Positions 36,684-44,281 of a stretch of DNA of 44,281 nt are shown one piece after another (the stretch's first letter is position 1; each line of letters starts with the position of its first letter). Source of the DNA: JBKEAJ01 sp047972135. GTDB lineage: Bacteria > Bacteroidota > Bacteroidia > Bacteroidales > Prolixibacteraceae. The stretch spans positions 1 through 44,281 of the forward strand of contig JBKEAJ010000052.1 of assembly GCA_047972135.1 (NCBI GenBank), given 5' to 3'. The translations under genes and the position numbers were made by a program. A model generated the notes under the pieces. The model was not told the origin of the DNA. It saw only the letters and a program-made list of their open reading frames with translations, and ran no database searches.

Positions 36684-38171
36684 TTATTGATTTATCAATT
36701 CATCGAAATTTTCTGACAAAGTCTCACTTTTTTCAAAATCATAAAGTGTAAGTTTGCGTATCAGATAGTAGTAGTTCCAATACTTTTGTAGTGCTGAATA
36801 ATAGGCTCGACGTGCCTGCGACAAATTATTCTGAGCTATATTCAGATTTGTTACTTCCAACTTGCCAATTTTAAAGCGTTGAATAGTAACATCATAGCCT
36901 AAGTTGGCAATTGTATCCGCTTTTGCAGCATTGTTCACTTGTGTAGACTGAATGTTAAATTCCATTACATTCATCGATACATTCTGCCTAAAGTCTATTA
37001 CTTCTTGTTTTATGCGGTTAACAGTTTCCTGTTTCTGTGCTTCGGCTATTTGAACACTCCCTTTTCTGCGCCCCCAATCTAAAATCGGCATACTCAGTCC
37101 CAACGAGGCTCGCTGACTCTGAGATGGATCCTGGTATACATTCTTTAGCTTATCAGCTGAATTATCTAAACCAAACTGCAAAAAAACATTCGCCGACAGT
37201 CCGTTGTTGCTCTTGGCTGAACGTACGTTCATATCTGCTTCCATTAATCGGATTTCTTGGTCTAAAATGTCGGGATTATTTTCCATTGCAAGCTCCACTG
37301 CATTCGCAACATTGATGAAAGGTATAGGCATGTTATCAGATACATGACAAGTAATCTTCGTGTTCTCGTCCATTGTCAAAAAAGACGCTAATTCTGCATT
37401 AGCCCGAACCAAAGCTTGATTTGCCTGTGTAACAGAGAGTTCAGCATTCATCGCCGACAATTGAAGACTCAGTAGCTCGTCGCGGGTGATTGTGCCTGCC
37501 TTAAATCTTCCCTGACCGATTTGATACAAAGTATCGGCATTGTTGTAGTTGTTTTCTGCTATCGATACATCTATCTGTGCGCTTACTAGCTGGAAGAATT
37601 TGCTTACTGAGGTCTGTGACAAAGTCTCACGAGACTGAATATAATCTTTCTTTGCTTTTTCAAATTCCATAGGCGATAGCTTCGACTCCCACCGCATTGA
37701 GTTATAGCCTGTTATATTTTGTCGATAGCCGACTACTGCTGGGGTTGACGAAAAAGATGAAGAATTATTGTCTTCAATATTCTGGAGCATCGACAAATCT
37801 GACGACATAAATATCTCCCCGCCAGTGAAAGGGACTTTCTGCGATAACTCTAAGCCTACTTCGGAGGTAAAATAATTACGCCTGACAAAATAGTCTTCAT
37901 TGTCCTCATAGTTATACTGCTTTGATACGGAGTTGTAATAGTCTATAGGAGTGGTACTTAGAGATAACAAAGGTCGCCTGTCTGCCTTGAAAAATCTATA
38001 TTCCCAATAGTTGCGCAAATACATATTTTTGTTTATGAATGCATCCAAGGACTGTTTTCCTGCTATTTCAATAACTTGGTCGAGAGTTAGCTCCATTGAC
38101 TTTCCTTCCTGAGCCTTCATTATCGGACTCAGGCTTATGAATAATATCGATACGAGTAGAAAATGCCTCAT
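36684..38171 (-). CDS. TolC-family outer-membrane efflux protein
   Basis: A 495-residue protein with an N-terminal signal peptide (FLLVSILFISLSPIMKAQE). The body has the two-repeat TolC layout: long alpha-helical stretches with SVSKFFQLVSAQIDVSIAENNY in the first repeat and FRQNVSMNVMEFNIQSTQV in the second, plus the conserved LSLQLSAMNAELSVTQA. It forms the outer-membrane channel for the exporter encoded around it. It lies 11 bases after the permease gene in one operon. Confidence 0.9.
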   Translation of the reverse strand: MRHFLLVSILFISLSPIMKAQEGKSMELTLDQVIEIAGKQSLDAFINKNMYLRNYWEYRFFKADRRPLLSLSTTPIDYYNSVSKQYNYEDNEDYFVRRNYFTSEVGLELSQKVPFTGGEIFMSSDLSMLQNIEDNNSSSFSSTPAVVGYRQNITGYNSMRWESKLSPMEFEKAKKDYIQSRETLSQTSVSKFFQLVSAQIDVSIAENNYNNADTLYQIGQGRFKAGTITRDELLSLQLSAMNAELSVTQANQALVRANAELASFLTMDENTKITCHVSDNMPIPFINVANAVELAMENNPDILDQEIRLMEADMNVRSAKSNNGLSANVFLQFGLDNSADKLKNVYQDPSQSQRASLGLSMPILDWGRRKGSVQIAEAQKQETVNRIKQEVIDFRQNVSMNVMEFNIQSTQVNNAAKADTIANLGYDVTIQRFKIGKLEVTNLNIAQNNLSQARRAYYSALQKYWNYYYLIRKLTLYDFEKSETLSENFDELINQ

Positions 38172-38182
38172 TTGTTTATTTT

Positions 38183-39520
38183 TTAATTTCTCAATGATTC
38201 GACAGGGTCTTTTTGTGCTGCTTGTTTGGCAGGCAAGTAGCCAAACATTACTCCTGTTACCACTGATACACCAAAGGCTATCAGTATAGATGAGAATGTT
38301 ATTATCGTTTTTATGTCGGCAAAAGAACTTATGCCCCTTGCCAAAAGCACTCCCAGTATTATCCCCAAAATCCCTCCAGAAAGACTTATAAGTGTAGATT
38401 CTGCAAGAAATTGAACAACAATGTCTTTCCTGGATGCCCCAATTGCCTGGCGTGTCCCTATTTCCCTGATACGTTCTAGTACGGATGCCAACATGATGTT
38501 CATTATCCCGATTCCTCCGACCAACAAAGATATTCCAGCTATTGCTCCAAGTACTATATTAAATATATTCTTGGTGCGTTGCTCTTGCTTCAATAATAAT
38601 TCTGGTATGCTTATCTCGTAGTCATTCTGCTCATTATGACGGCGATATAACATCTTTCCAATCACCTTTGCAGTCTCTGAAAGTTGCTCCGTGTCGTACA
38701 CTTTTACTATCAATTTATCCAGCTGGTTGTAGTTTGTAGCAGAAACATCCGAATCCGTATTGTTGGATATTACATCATCACTCCTTACTAAACTCCTGTC
38801 TGTAAAACGACTAAGCATAGTTTGGATCGGAATAAATATCTTATTGTCAGTGTTACTTATAGACATAGTCCCGTCGGCAGAGCCAGTGAGTGTCCGCTTT
38901 TCTATTACTCCTATTATCTTTAACCATTCTTGACCACATTTTATGTAATTGCCCACTGCAGGAATCTGACTAAAAAAATGAGTTTCAATATTTTTGCCTA
39001 TGATGCAGACAGGCATGCCAGAGTATGAATGTAGTTTGCTGAAATTCTCACCTTTTTCAATAAGAATATTAAACATGGAAAAATAATTGCTCTCTGTCCC
39101 TGCTAGGTTGACTTTATTGCTCCGTCCCTCGCTAATTGCTGTCGTACTTGTGGATATTATTGGGCAAACATCCTCTACTGAAGGTATGATAGTTTGTATG
39201 GATTGTGCGTCAAGCAAGGTGAGCCCTCTCGAAAAACCAACTTTTTCACTGGTCGTTTCACTGCTACTACTAGTACTACTTTTGTCCTCTGTTGTAGATA
39301 CTTTCGGCTCAATGATGATATTGTTGACTCCTACCAATTTTATTTGCTCCAAAATTTCTTGCTGTGCACCGTTGCCGATTGCCAACATACTTATTACTGC
39401 TGCAACTCCAAACACTATTCCTAATGCCGTGAGTAAGGATTTGACCTTATTATCGATGATGGCTTCCATTGCTATATGAATGTCGTGCCAATATCGTTGT
39501 ATGAATTTTGAAAGTCCCAT
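38183..39520 (-). CDS. ABC transporter permease, MacB-like (FtsX domain)
   Basis: A 445-residue type VII permease: one N-terminal helix (LLTALGIVFGVAAVISMLAI, about 29-48), a large periplasmic MacB_PCD domain of about 230 residues, and three C-terminal helices with the FtsX domain (IAGISLLVGGIGIMNIML, ERIREIGTRQAIGASRKDI, YLPAKQAAQKDPVESLRN). Unlike MacB of E. coli it has no fused ATPase, so the ATPase at 34506 must serve. A Ser/Thr-rich loop follows IIIEPKVST. The substrate may be a peptide, lipid or macrolide; nothing in the sequence tells which. Confidence 0.92.
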   Translation of the reverse strand: MGLSKFIQRYWHDIHIAMEAIIDNKVKSLLTALGIVFGVAAVISMLAIGNGAQQEILEQIKLVGVNNIIIEPKVSTTEDKSSTSSSSETTSEKVGFSRGLTLLDAQSIQTIIPSVEDVCPIISTSTTAISEGRSNKVNLAGTESNYFSMFNILIEKGENFSKLHSYSGMPVCIIGKNIETHFFSQIPAVGNYIKCGQEWLKIIGVIEKRTLTGSADGTMSISNTDNKIFIPIQTMLSRFTDRSLVRSDDVISNNTDSDVSATNYNQLDKLIVKVYDTEQLSETAKVIGKMLYRRHNEQNDYEISIPELLLKQEQRTKNIFNIVLGAIAGISLLVGGIGIMNIMLASVLERIREIGTRQAIGASRKDIVVQFLAESTLISLSGGILGIILGVLLARGISSFADIKTIITFSSILIAFGVSVVTGVMFGYLPAKQAAQKDPVESLRN

Positions 39521-39541
39521 TCAGATTCTTTTTTTGTATCG

Positions 39542-40957
39542 TTAGCGTCCTCCTCCTCCAGGTGGTCTCATACCGCCCGGTGACCTCATGTTGTCTCTGT
39601 CGTTCCTTTCTCGTCTCATACCTCGCTCTCCTTCAGGAATTGCTCTATTAAGCTCCCTATCCATTTCTTTCTCTTTTTTCGTATCTTCAAGTTTCTGCTC
39701 CCTATAAATGTCCATCCCATCCCATGCTAAATCTTCACAGTTCTCAGGCTCGGCAAGTAATATTATATCGTCCTTCTCAAGACCCTTATTTATGGCAACA
39801 AAATTTTCATTCTCAGAACCTAAGCTGACTATCTGATGGTATACCCGATTTTTGCTTTTCTTGTAAACATATTTGAGAGTGTCGTTCATGTATACTGCAT
39901 CAAGAGGAATAAGAAGTGAATTTTCAATCTTGCCAGCATTGATAATATTGCCAGTTGTCATTGCTGGTTTTAAGTCGCTGTCCGAGCCCGCAACTTTTAC
40001 AATGACTTCAAATACCTTGGCATCGCTGGTCGAAATCTGCTGACCTATATTGGCTACTGATATAACACGACCTTTTAATTGCTTTTCAGGGAATGCATCT
40101 ACTGAGATATTAACGATTTGCCCAATTTTGATTTTTGAAATATCAATCTCATTGATGTAGGTGCGTGATATCATATTATTCATGTCGGGAAGAGTGGCAA
40201 TAATGGGGGTCCATGGACTTACTGTTGAACCAACTTGTATCTTTGCGTCAAAACGGTCTTTTGCATATATCACCATCCCATTTTTTGGAGCAGTGATTCT
40301 TAGTGCATTTCTTAACTCAACAAGTGCTTGTACTATTTTTCGTGCCCTATCTACTTCAACAACCTTGCGCTTAATATCTGCAGACTCTTGTCGTAGTTTT
40401 AAGTCATGAGATAGCTTTGTTTGTGTTAAACTCCTTTTACTCCTGTCTAAATCCATCTCTGCTCGTTTTATCACGGCAGGTGACTCATATGCCGATTCGG
40501 AAAGTGCTATTTCATTCTCTGTAACACTGAGCTCGGCATTTACAATAGCATCCAAAGCATTCCCAATATTCAGACTGGAGTCCATGCGGGCATCTTCCAG
40601 AGATTCAACCTTCGTCTCTAGGTCGTCTTCTGCTTCAGTTAGTTTTTCGTCCACTTGGTCATGGTCTAGCAGAGCAACATAATCTCCCGAGTCTACAATT
40701 GTGCCTTCCTCAATTATGTCGGTGATGGTAATTTCATAGATTCTTATACTCCTGTTCCCAAGTTCATTAGGTACTGTGATATTCTCAGAGGTTTGAGATT
40801 CCAACTGCCCCGAAGCATAAACCAGAACATCCATAGAACCCTGATTTACTGTGTAGGTCAGGGTTTCTTCGCCACTTTTGTCTTTCTTGAAGAAAATCAA
40901 ATATGCTGCCACCAAAATGGCAACACCGATAACTGAATAGATGAGAGTACGTCTCAT
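39542..40957 (-). CDS. Periplasmic adaptor (HlyD/MacA-like), first of two
   Basis: A 471-residue membrane-fusion protein and the first gene of the export operon. N-terminal anchor LIYSVIGVAILVAAYLIFF, lipoyl half DSGDYVALLDHDQ, a helical hairpin (about 95-210), second lipoyl half ITAPKNGMVIYAKD, and beta-barrel strands. The last 45 residues are a charged linker and a Gly/Pro/Arg tail (RSPGGMRPPGGGGR) absent from the second adaptor. A consensus promoter lies 24-55 bases upstream. Confidence 0.9.
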   Translation of the reverse strand: MRRTLIYSVIGVAILVAAYLIFFKKDKSGEETLTYTVNQGSMDVLVYASGQLESQTSENITVPNELGNRSIRIYEITITDIIEEGTIVDSGDYVALLDHDQVDEKLTEAEDDLETKVESLEDARMDSSLNIGNALDAIVNAELSVTENEIALSESAYESPAVIKRAEMDLDRSKRSLTQTKLSHDLKLRQESADIKRKVVEVDRARKIVQALVELRNALRITAPKNGMVIYAKDRFDAKIQVGSTVSPWTPIIATLPDMNNMISRTYINEIDISKIKIGQIVNISVDAFPEKQLKGRVISVANIGQQISTSDAKVFEVIVKVAGSDSDLKPAMTTGNIINAGKIENSLLIPLDAVYMNDTLKYVYKKSKNRVYHQIVSLGSENENFVAINKGLEKDDIILLAEPENCEDLAWDGMDIYREQKLEDTKKEKEMDRELNRAIPEGERGMRRERNDRDNMRSPGGMRPPGGGGR

Positions 40958-40980
40958 TAGTGTTGTTTTTAATTAGTTTC

Positions 40981-41012
40981 CAAATTTACTGCTTTTCCAC
41001 ACAATTAACAAA
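40981..41012 (-). promoter_or_regulatory. Bacteroidota promoter for the export operon
   Basis: On the minus strand: TTTG (41009-41012), 20-base spacer, TAAATTTG (40981-40988). Both boxes fit the consensus and spacing exactly. Transcription would start near 40974, giving a leader of less than 20 bases before the adaptor ATG at 40957. Confidence 0.7.
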
Positions 41013-41569
41013 AACTTTAGAAGCAATTTGCTAATTCAATGCTACAGCCAAAAGGTTATCTGTCCTTACAAGAAAACCCATAGAATACTTATGACACTAA
41101 AAAGTAACAATAGTTTAATCCGAATTGAATAATATTTTTCCTTACACATAAAAGCTCCTATTCTGTAAGTGTTCAAAAAGAAATTTGTACACTTCCGAGA
41201 TATATTATCGCTCGAACTGATACTCCTGAGTATAGCTTGACAATGCTCCCAGGGCAAACGCATCTAATTTCTCAGAATCTTTAGTAGGTAATCGTTGTTC
41301 CATCCTGCATCTATCCTCTTAAAAGAACTTTAGCCCGAATATTCTACTATTTGCTTGGGCTGAAACTATCTATATGTTAGCTTATTCTTTCTCCTCAATA
41401 TTTTCCCGTAGGGAATTGAGCTCAATAGAAAGCCTTGCATCTGATAGCGTAGTGCGAAGCCCTACTGAAAGATAACTCATTGTATATCAAGCGCTGAAAG
41501 TGCGAACGCCATTACTCGGATGCTCGAATGTTTAGATGTTTGGGTTTTCGGATCTTCGGACTGACAGCT
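41013..41569. other. Non-coding stretch between the export operon and the LOG gene
   Basis: The full gap between genes is 40958-41835 (878 bases). This part contains no convincing gene. A 65-residue minus-strand frame (41066-41263) shows no family signature. Another minus-strand frame at 41142-41303 is interrupted by one TAA. A 12-base palindrome, ATTGAGCTCAAT, lies at 41415-41426. I see no tRNA or strong promoter toward the right. Confidence 0.5.
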
Positions 41570-41589
41570 GGGCAGAAAATGTTCTGCCC
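41570..41589. terminator. Strong short hairpin, possible terminator or repeat part
   Basis: GGGCAGAA (41570-41577), loop AATG, TTCTGCCC (41582-41589): an 8-base perfect stem. The base run after it (TTACATTATG) is not a real U-tract, so termination is uncertain. It precedes copy 5 of the dispersed repeat. Confidence 0.35.
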
Positions 41590-41612
41590 TTACATTATGT
41601 CCATCATCTGTC

Positions 41613-41687
41613 GTCATTGCGAGCGTCAGCGAAGCAATCTGTTCTTTGTTGGTAGAGATTGCTTCGTCGCAAGCTCCTCGCAATGAC
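41613..41687. repeat. Dispersed palindromic repeat, copy 5 (complete)
   Basis: A 75-base element with ends GTCATTGCGAG (41613-41623) and CTCGCAATGAC (41677-41687), inner arms GAAGCAATCTG and GAGATTGCTTCG, and a centre TTCTTTGTTGGTA. Along with copy 1 it is the best preserved copy and gives the consensus. Confidence 0.85.
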
Positions 41688-41802
41688 GTTCGTTTATTGG
41701 CTGTTCGCTTATAGCCTAAAGCCTACGGCATACAGCATTTTAAACCTTAAACTATTAAACAGTTCAACGATTAAACAATTAAACTTTAAACAAGGCTGTT
41801 TG
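41688..41802. repeat. Flank of the composite repeat next to copy 5
   Basis: About 115 bases starting GTTCGTTTATTGGCTG and ending AAACAAGGCTGTTT. It matches 27596-27681 in inverted orientation, and its middle (CTTATAGCCTAAAGCCTACG then GCATACAGCATTTT) also matches 35360-35400 beside copy 4. Repeats of AACTATTAAAC and ACGATTAAACAATTAAAC follow. Confidence 0.7.
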
Positions 41803-41835
41803 TTATTGCATACGGCATGTAACGGACTCGTTGTT

Positions 41836-43014
41836 TCATTGGTGTTTTGGAAATACGTAGTTATCAGGATTGTAAGAGCTAATCCTTTCAATTATTTCAT
41901 CCTCGCTCTCTGTCAAACACAGTAACTCCGAATAAATCCTACCTTCGGCAGCTTTGCTGATGAAATTCCACAAGGGCAATTCTTCCGACCAACGTTTAAT
42001 GCCAAATAATATCATTGGCGACACGTATTTTTTATGCTTGTGGGTGTTGTATGGAGCATAATGATTTTGTGTAGCATCCTGAAAAATCTCTTGAATTGTA
42101 CCGGCACTTCCCGGCGCAAAAATAACTCCATGTTTGGCAATGGCTAATAATCCGTCCTCACGAACGCTGTTTGCAAAATATTTGGCAATATGCGTAGCAA
42201 AAGGAGTGGGCGGCTCGTGCCCATAAAACCATGTGGGAATGCCGATGCTCATAGATGCTTTTTCTTTGCCTTGTGGTATCGGATATTGTTTCAATATACG
42301 CCAAGCCCGATGTAGCCAGTCTTTGTCGGCATATTCCTTGCCAACAGGAGCATCCGGAGGTCGGGTTTTCATGCTGTCGATTGCCAAGAGAAGTTCAGCC
42401 TCTGTACGGCAGGCAAAATATGCTCCCAAATGTGTTGCCTCCATTGCGCCCGGACCGCCTCCACTTACCATCAGAAAGCCTTGCTGAGTGAGTTGTCGAG
42501 ATATCTTGGCTACTTTCAGATAATAATCGTCTCGACGCTCCATTGAGTGTCCGCCCATAATTGCTACAACCTTGCGCCCCTCAATAGCTTCTTGCAGTGC
42601 ATCGCTTATGCTGTGGTCATGCAACCTGCGTGCAAGACTGATGCGGATAGACGGAGTATTCTCCATCCCATTTTTTACAAAATCAGCGTAAATGTTGTAA
42701 TCAAAAGTCTGCTTGTAGCCATCTTTGCTATTGATGTCAAAACCAGCAAACAATTCTTCCGTCGAGTATAAGGCTGATTTGTGAATCTTAAAAGGAAGGT
42801 CTGTTTGGTTCATAATGACCATCCCTCCCGTAGATGTGATGTGCCCTGCTGTATGCTTGTCCATATCACATCCAAGAAAAATACTTCCCTCAAATGCTAA
42901 TCCTGCAATTTTGTCGGTAAAGCATCTTATGTCTAACTCTTGGATAGCACAAGCATTTACAGCTCCGGAGTTTATCCAAGTTTCAAAATCATGTAGATTG
43001 TCAATTTCTTTCAT
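41836..43014 (-). CDS. LOG-family protein (lysine-decarboxylase-like Rossmann fold)
   Basis: A 392-residue protein. The first 130 or so residues form an N-terminal domain of unknown role. The C-terminal LOG domain carries VSGGGPGAMEATHLGAYFA and FAPGSAGTIQEIFQDAT, the latter corresponding to the PGGxGTxxE phosphoribosyl/nucleotide motif with the second Gly replaced by Ser. LOG proteins include cytokinin-activating phosphoribohydrolases and the nucleotide nucleosidase PpnN, so hydrolysis of a nucleoside monophosphate is plausible. It follows the fucosidase remnant by 18 bases. Confidence 0.85.
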   Translation of the reverse strand: MKEIDNLHDFETWINSGAVNACAIQELDIRCFTDKIAGLAFEGSIFLGCDMDKHTAGHITSTGGMVIMNQTDLPFKIHKSALYSTEELFAGFDINSKDGYKQTFDYNIYADFVKNGMENTPSIRISLARRLHDHSISDALQEAIEGRKVVAIMGGHSMERRDDYYLKVAKISRQLTQQGFLMVSGGGPGAMEATHLGAYFACRTEAELLLAIDSMKTRPPDAPVGKEYADKDWLHRAWRILKQYPIPQGKEKASMSIGIPTWFYGHEPPTPFATHIAKYFANSVREDGLLAIAKHGVIFAPGSAGTIQEIFQDATQNHYAPYNTHKHKKYVSPMILFGIKRWSEELPLWNFISKAAEGRIYSELLCLTESEDEIIERISSYNPDNYVFPKHQ

Positions 43015-43032
43015 TTAGAATGTAACTGGTTA

Positions 43033-43918
43033 TTACTCTCCTTTCCTTATCATTTTGCCAACCTCTTTCAGCGTCTTTACGTCAATGGCTCTCAGCTTAC
43101 CCTGATAGTCGGGACCGACATCAATAGAAAAAATGTTACCGTATTTCACCGCTCCTACGTAGTCTTTGTATAAATCTTCGGCAGATTTGCAAAGCCCGTC
43201 ATGTTCGGGCAGTGAATAAAACCAGTCTGCCTCGTTCGCGTAAGTTTAGTCGCCCCGCTGTTTCGCCTGTGTTGAAGCCCAAAAAAGTGTTGGGCTGAAA
43301 TTTATGTATCCAATCCACAGTCTCTTTGTGCGACAAGCCGCCGTCGCCAACAGCATGGTCCATCCAGAAAAATTCAATGACACCGTAATTGCTGACAAGT
43401 TCCTCTAACTGAGCCTTTTTTATCTCGGGATTATGACCACCCTTCATGCTTTTGCCGTCAATAGCCCCTTCCCAGTTCCAATCGCCCTCCGAAAAATACA
43501 GCGCTAGCTTGATACCATATTTGTCGCACGATTTTCGCAGTTTTGCCAATACGTCAATACCCAAAGGACTGTTTGTAACCTTCTTTTCGGTGGTCTGCGT
43601 GTCCCACAAACAGAAGCCGTCGTGGTGCTTGGTGAGGAAGAGGATATAGTTCATACCTGCTTGCTTTGCTACCTTGCACCATTGGTCGGTATCAACACCT
43701 GTTGCTTTGAAATAAGAGGCATCTTTGTCGTGGGTACTCGTCCACTCCTTTCCTGAAAATGTGCTGAACGACCAACATACGAACATCCCAAATTTCATGT
43801 CTTTGATTTGCTCTGCACGCACCTTGTCGTCTAGTTTTACTGTCCTGTCCCGACTTACAGATATGATGGGAATACTCAAAATCAAGATTGCAAATAGTAT
43901 CAGTTTTCTCGTTTTCAT
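43033..43918 (-). pseudogene. Alpha-L-fucosidase (GH29), frameshifted and internally deleted
   Basis: The N-terminal part is a clear GH29 catalytic domain: signal peptide from ATG 43918 (KLILFAILILSIPIISVS), FGMFVCWSFSTFSGKEW, YILFLTKHHDGFCLWDT, ALYFSEGDW and EFFWMDH, which holds the expected nucleophile Asp. The frame meets a stop at 43199-43201. The other frame then continues the family sequence (ADWFYSLPEHDGLCKSAEDL, VKYGNIFSIDVGPDYQGKL) to a TAA at 43033-43035. A +1 shift near 43215-43245 is needed, and family alignment from memory suggests that about 25-35 residues are also missing there. It should be inactive. The frame before ATG 43918 is not used because a promoter box overlaps it. 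Confidence 0.8.
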
Positions 43919-43945
43919 GTTTGTATGCTTTTTTCGTGTTTTGCA

Positions 43946-43953
43946 CAAAGATA
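43946..43953 (-). promoter_or_regulatory. Promoter -7 box for the fucosidase remnant and LOG gene
   Basis: TATCTTTG on the minus strand fits the consensus exactly. A good -33 TTTG is absent at the right distance (CTTG at 17 bases, TTTG at 23). The box survives although the fucosidase is broken, which would keep the LOG gene transcribed. Confidence 0.4.
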
Positions 43954-44065
43954 TAAAAATACCAGATTTTCAAGCCCAAACAAATCAACAACTAAACAAA
44001 ATAAATATTTTTTTCCTTGCTTATCAGGGCATTACGAAAAGTAACGAAATATTTTCTCCATAAAG

Positions 44066-44097
44066 TTTGGAAGTGAAATAAAGAGTCTCTATCTTTG
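44066..44097 (+). promoter_or_regulatory. Strong promoter of a probable rRNA operon
   Basis: TTTG (44066-44069), 20 bases, TATCTTTG (44090-44097) followed by CACCCGC. Both boxes and the spacing are exact, and the start region resembles rrn promoters of Bacteroidales. No protein gene starts in the 184 bases that follow. Confidence 0.72.
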
Positions 44098-44103
44098 CAC
44101 CCG

Positions 44104-44281
44104 CTTTGAGAGATAAACACGGTTGGCAACGGCTGACAGATTAAGGCTTGAGGGCACTAATCAACAAGTGTTGAAAACGATGAGTGATAATGATCTTTGA
44201 AATTATATTACGTAAAGAAAGCACAAGACAGGAAGAATTTTGAGAGGAAAACCGTTTAGTCGTTAGGTATTTATTTAATGA
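44104..44281 (+). ncRNA. Leader of a probable rrn operon, 16S expected just past the window
   Basis: The stretch has no open frame and several leader-like features: a boxA-like GATCTTTGA near 44198, AAAGAAAGCACAAGACAGG after it, and a small palindrome TCAACAAGTGTTGA at 44161-44174. The final bases TTTAATGA fit the start of mature 16S rRNA in this group (which continues with the AGAGTTTGATC box), so the window may stop at or a few bases inside the gene. This is inference from known rrn layouts; no 16S sequence is visible. Confidence 0.55.

Noticed and set aside
41066..41263. A 65-codon minus-strand frame in the gap after the export operon
   Set aside because: No domain, signal peptide or conserved motif; composition resembles translated non-coding DNA.
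16560..41687. The dispersed palindromic repeats considered as a CRISPR array
   Set aside because: Copies are many kilobases apart, have no regular spacers and no cas genes are present.

Overview
The window looks like Bacteroidota chromosome, most likely order Bacteroidales. The signs are AT-rich DNA, DUF4175 and YfhO-type proteins, a ybeY-mnmG-apt-uvrC neighbourhood, and four promoters of the Bacteroidota form TTTG-N20-TAnnTTTG. The genus cannot be named from the sequence. The left edge cuts an IS21-type istB gene. The right edge runs into what looks like a ribosomal RNA leader. Both are repeats that commonly end assembly contigs, so this may be a whole contig.

Layout. 1-0.5 kb: 3' part of an IS21 ATPase gene. 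0.7-12.8 kb, all leftward: a surface-polysaccharide locus with five glycosyltransferases, a Wzx-type flippase, a UDP-galactopyranose-mutase-like flavoprotein, WecB and WecC (UDP-ManNAcA synthesis), an FkbM-type methyltransferase broken at an A7 tract, and a 90-residue orphan. A well-formed promoter at 12958-12989 probably drives it. 13.0-16.3 kb, leftward: a YfhO-family membrane protein and CysQ, with their own promoter. 16.7-25.3 kb, leftward: uvrC, apt, a non-coding stretch with two parS-like palindromes, mnmG, ybeY and a large DUF4175 membrane/coiled-coil protein.

25.7-33.1 kb, rightward: ruvB, a secreted carboxypeptidase-regulatory-like protein, then tig-clpP-clpX (nascent-chain folding and proteolysis), a deoxynucleoside kinase and hflX. 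33.1-34.4 kb, leftward: tyrS, convergent with hflX. 34.5-41.0 kb, leftward: a MacB-type export operon (adaptor, permease, TolC-like protein, second adaptor, ATPase). 41.0-41.8 kb: non-coding, with repeats. 41.8-43.9 kb, leftward: a LOG-family protein and a decayed GH29 alpha-L-fucosidase. 44.07 kb to the end, rightward: a strong promoter and leader that probably belong to an rrn operon.

Most distinctive are a dispersed 74-75 bp palindromic repeat (five copies or fragments); a pair of parS-like sites, each joined to a copy of the mnmG 3' end; the methyltransferase frameshift at A-AAA-AAG, the E. coli dnaX slippery heptamer; and an export operon with two adaptors. I did not find a clearly new multi-gene system. 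All calls come from reading the sequence; no database search was run.
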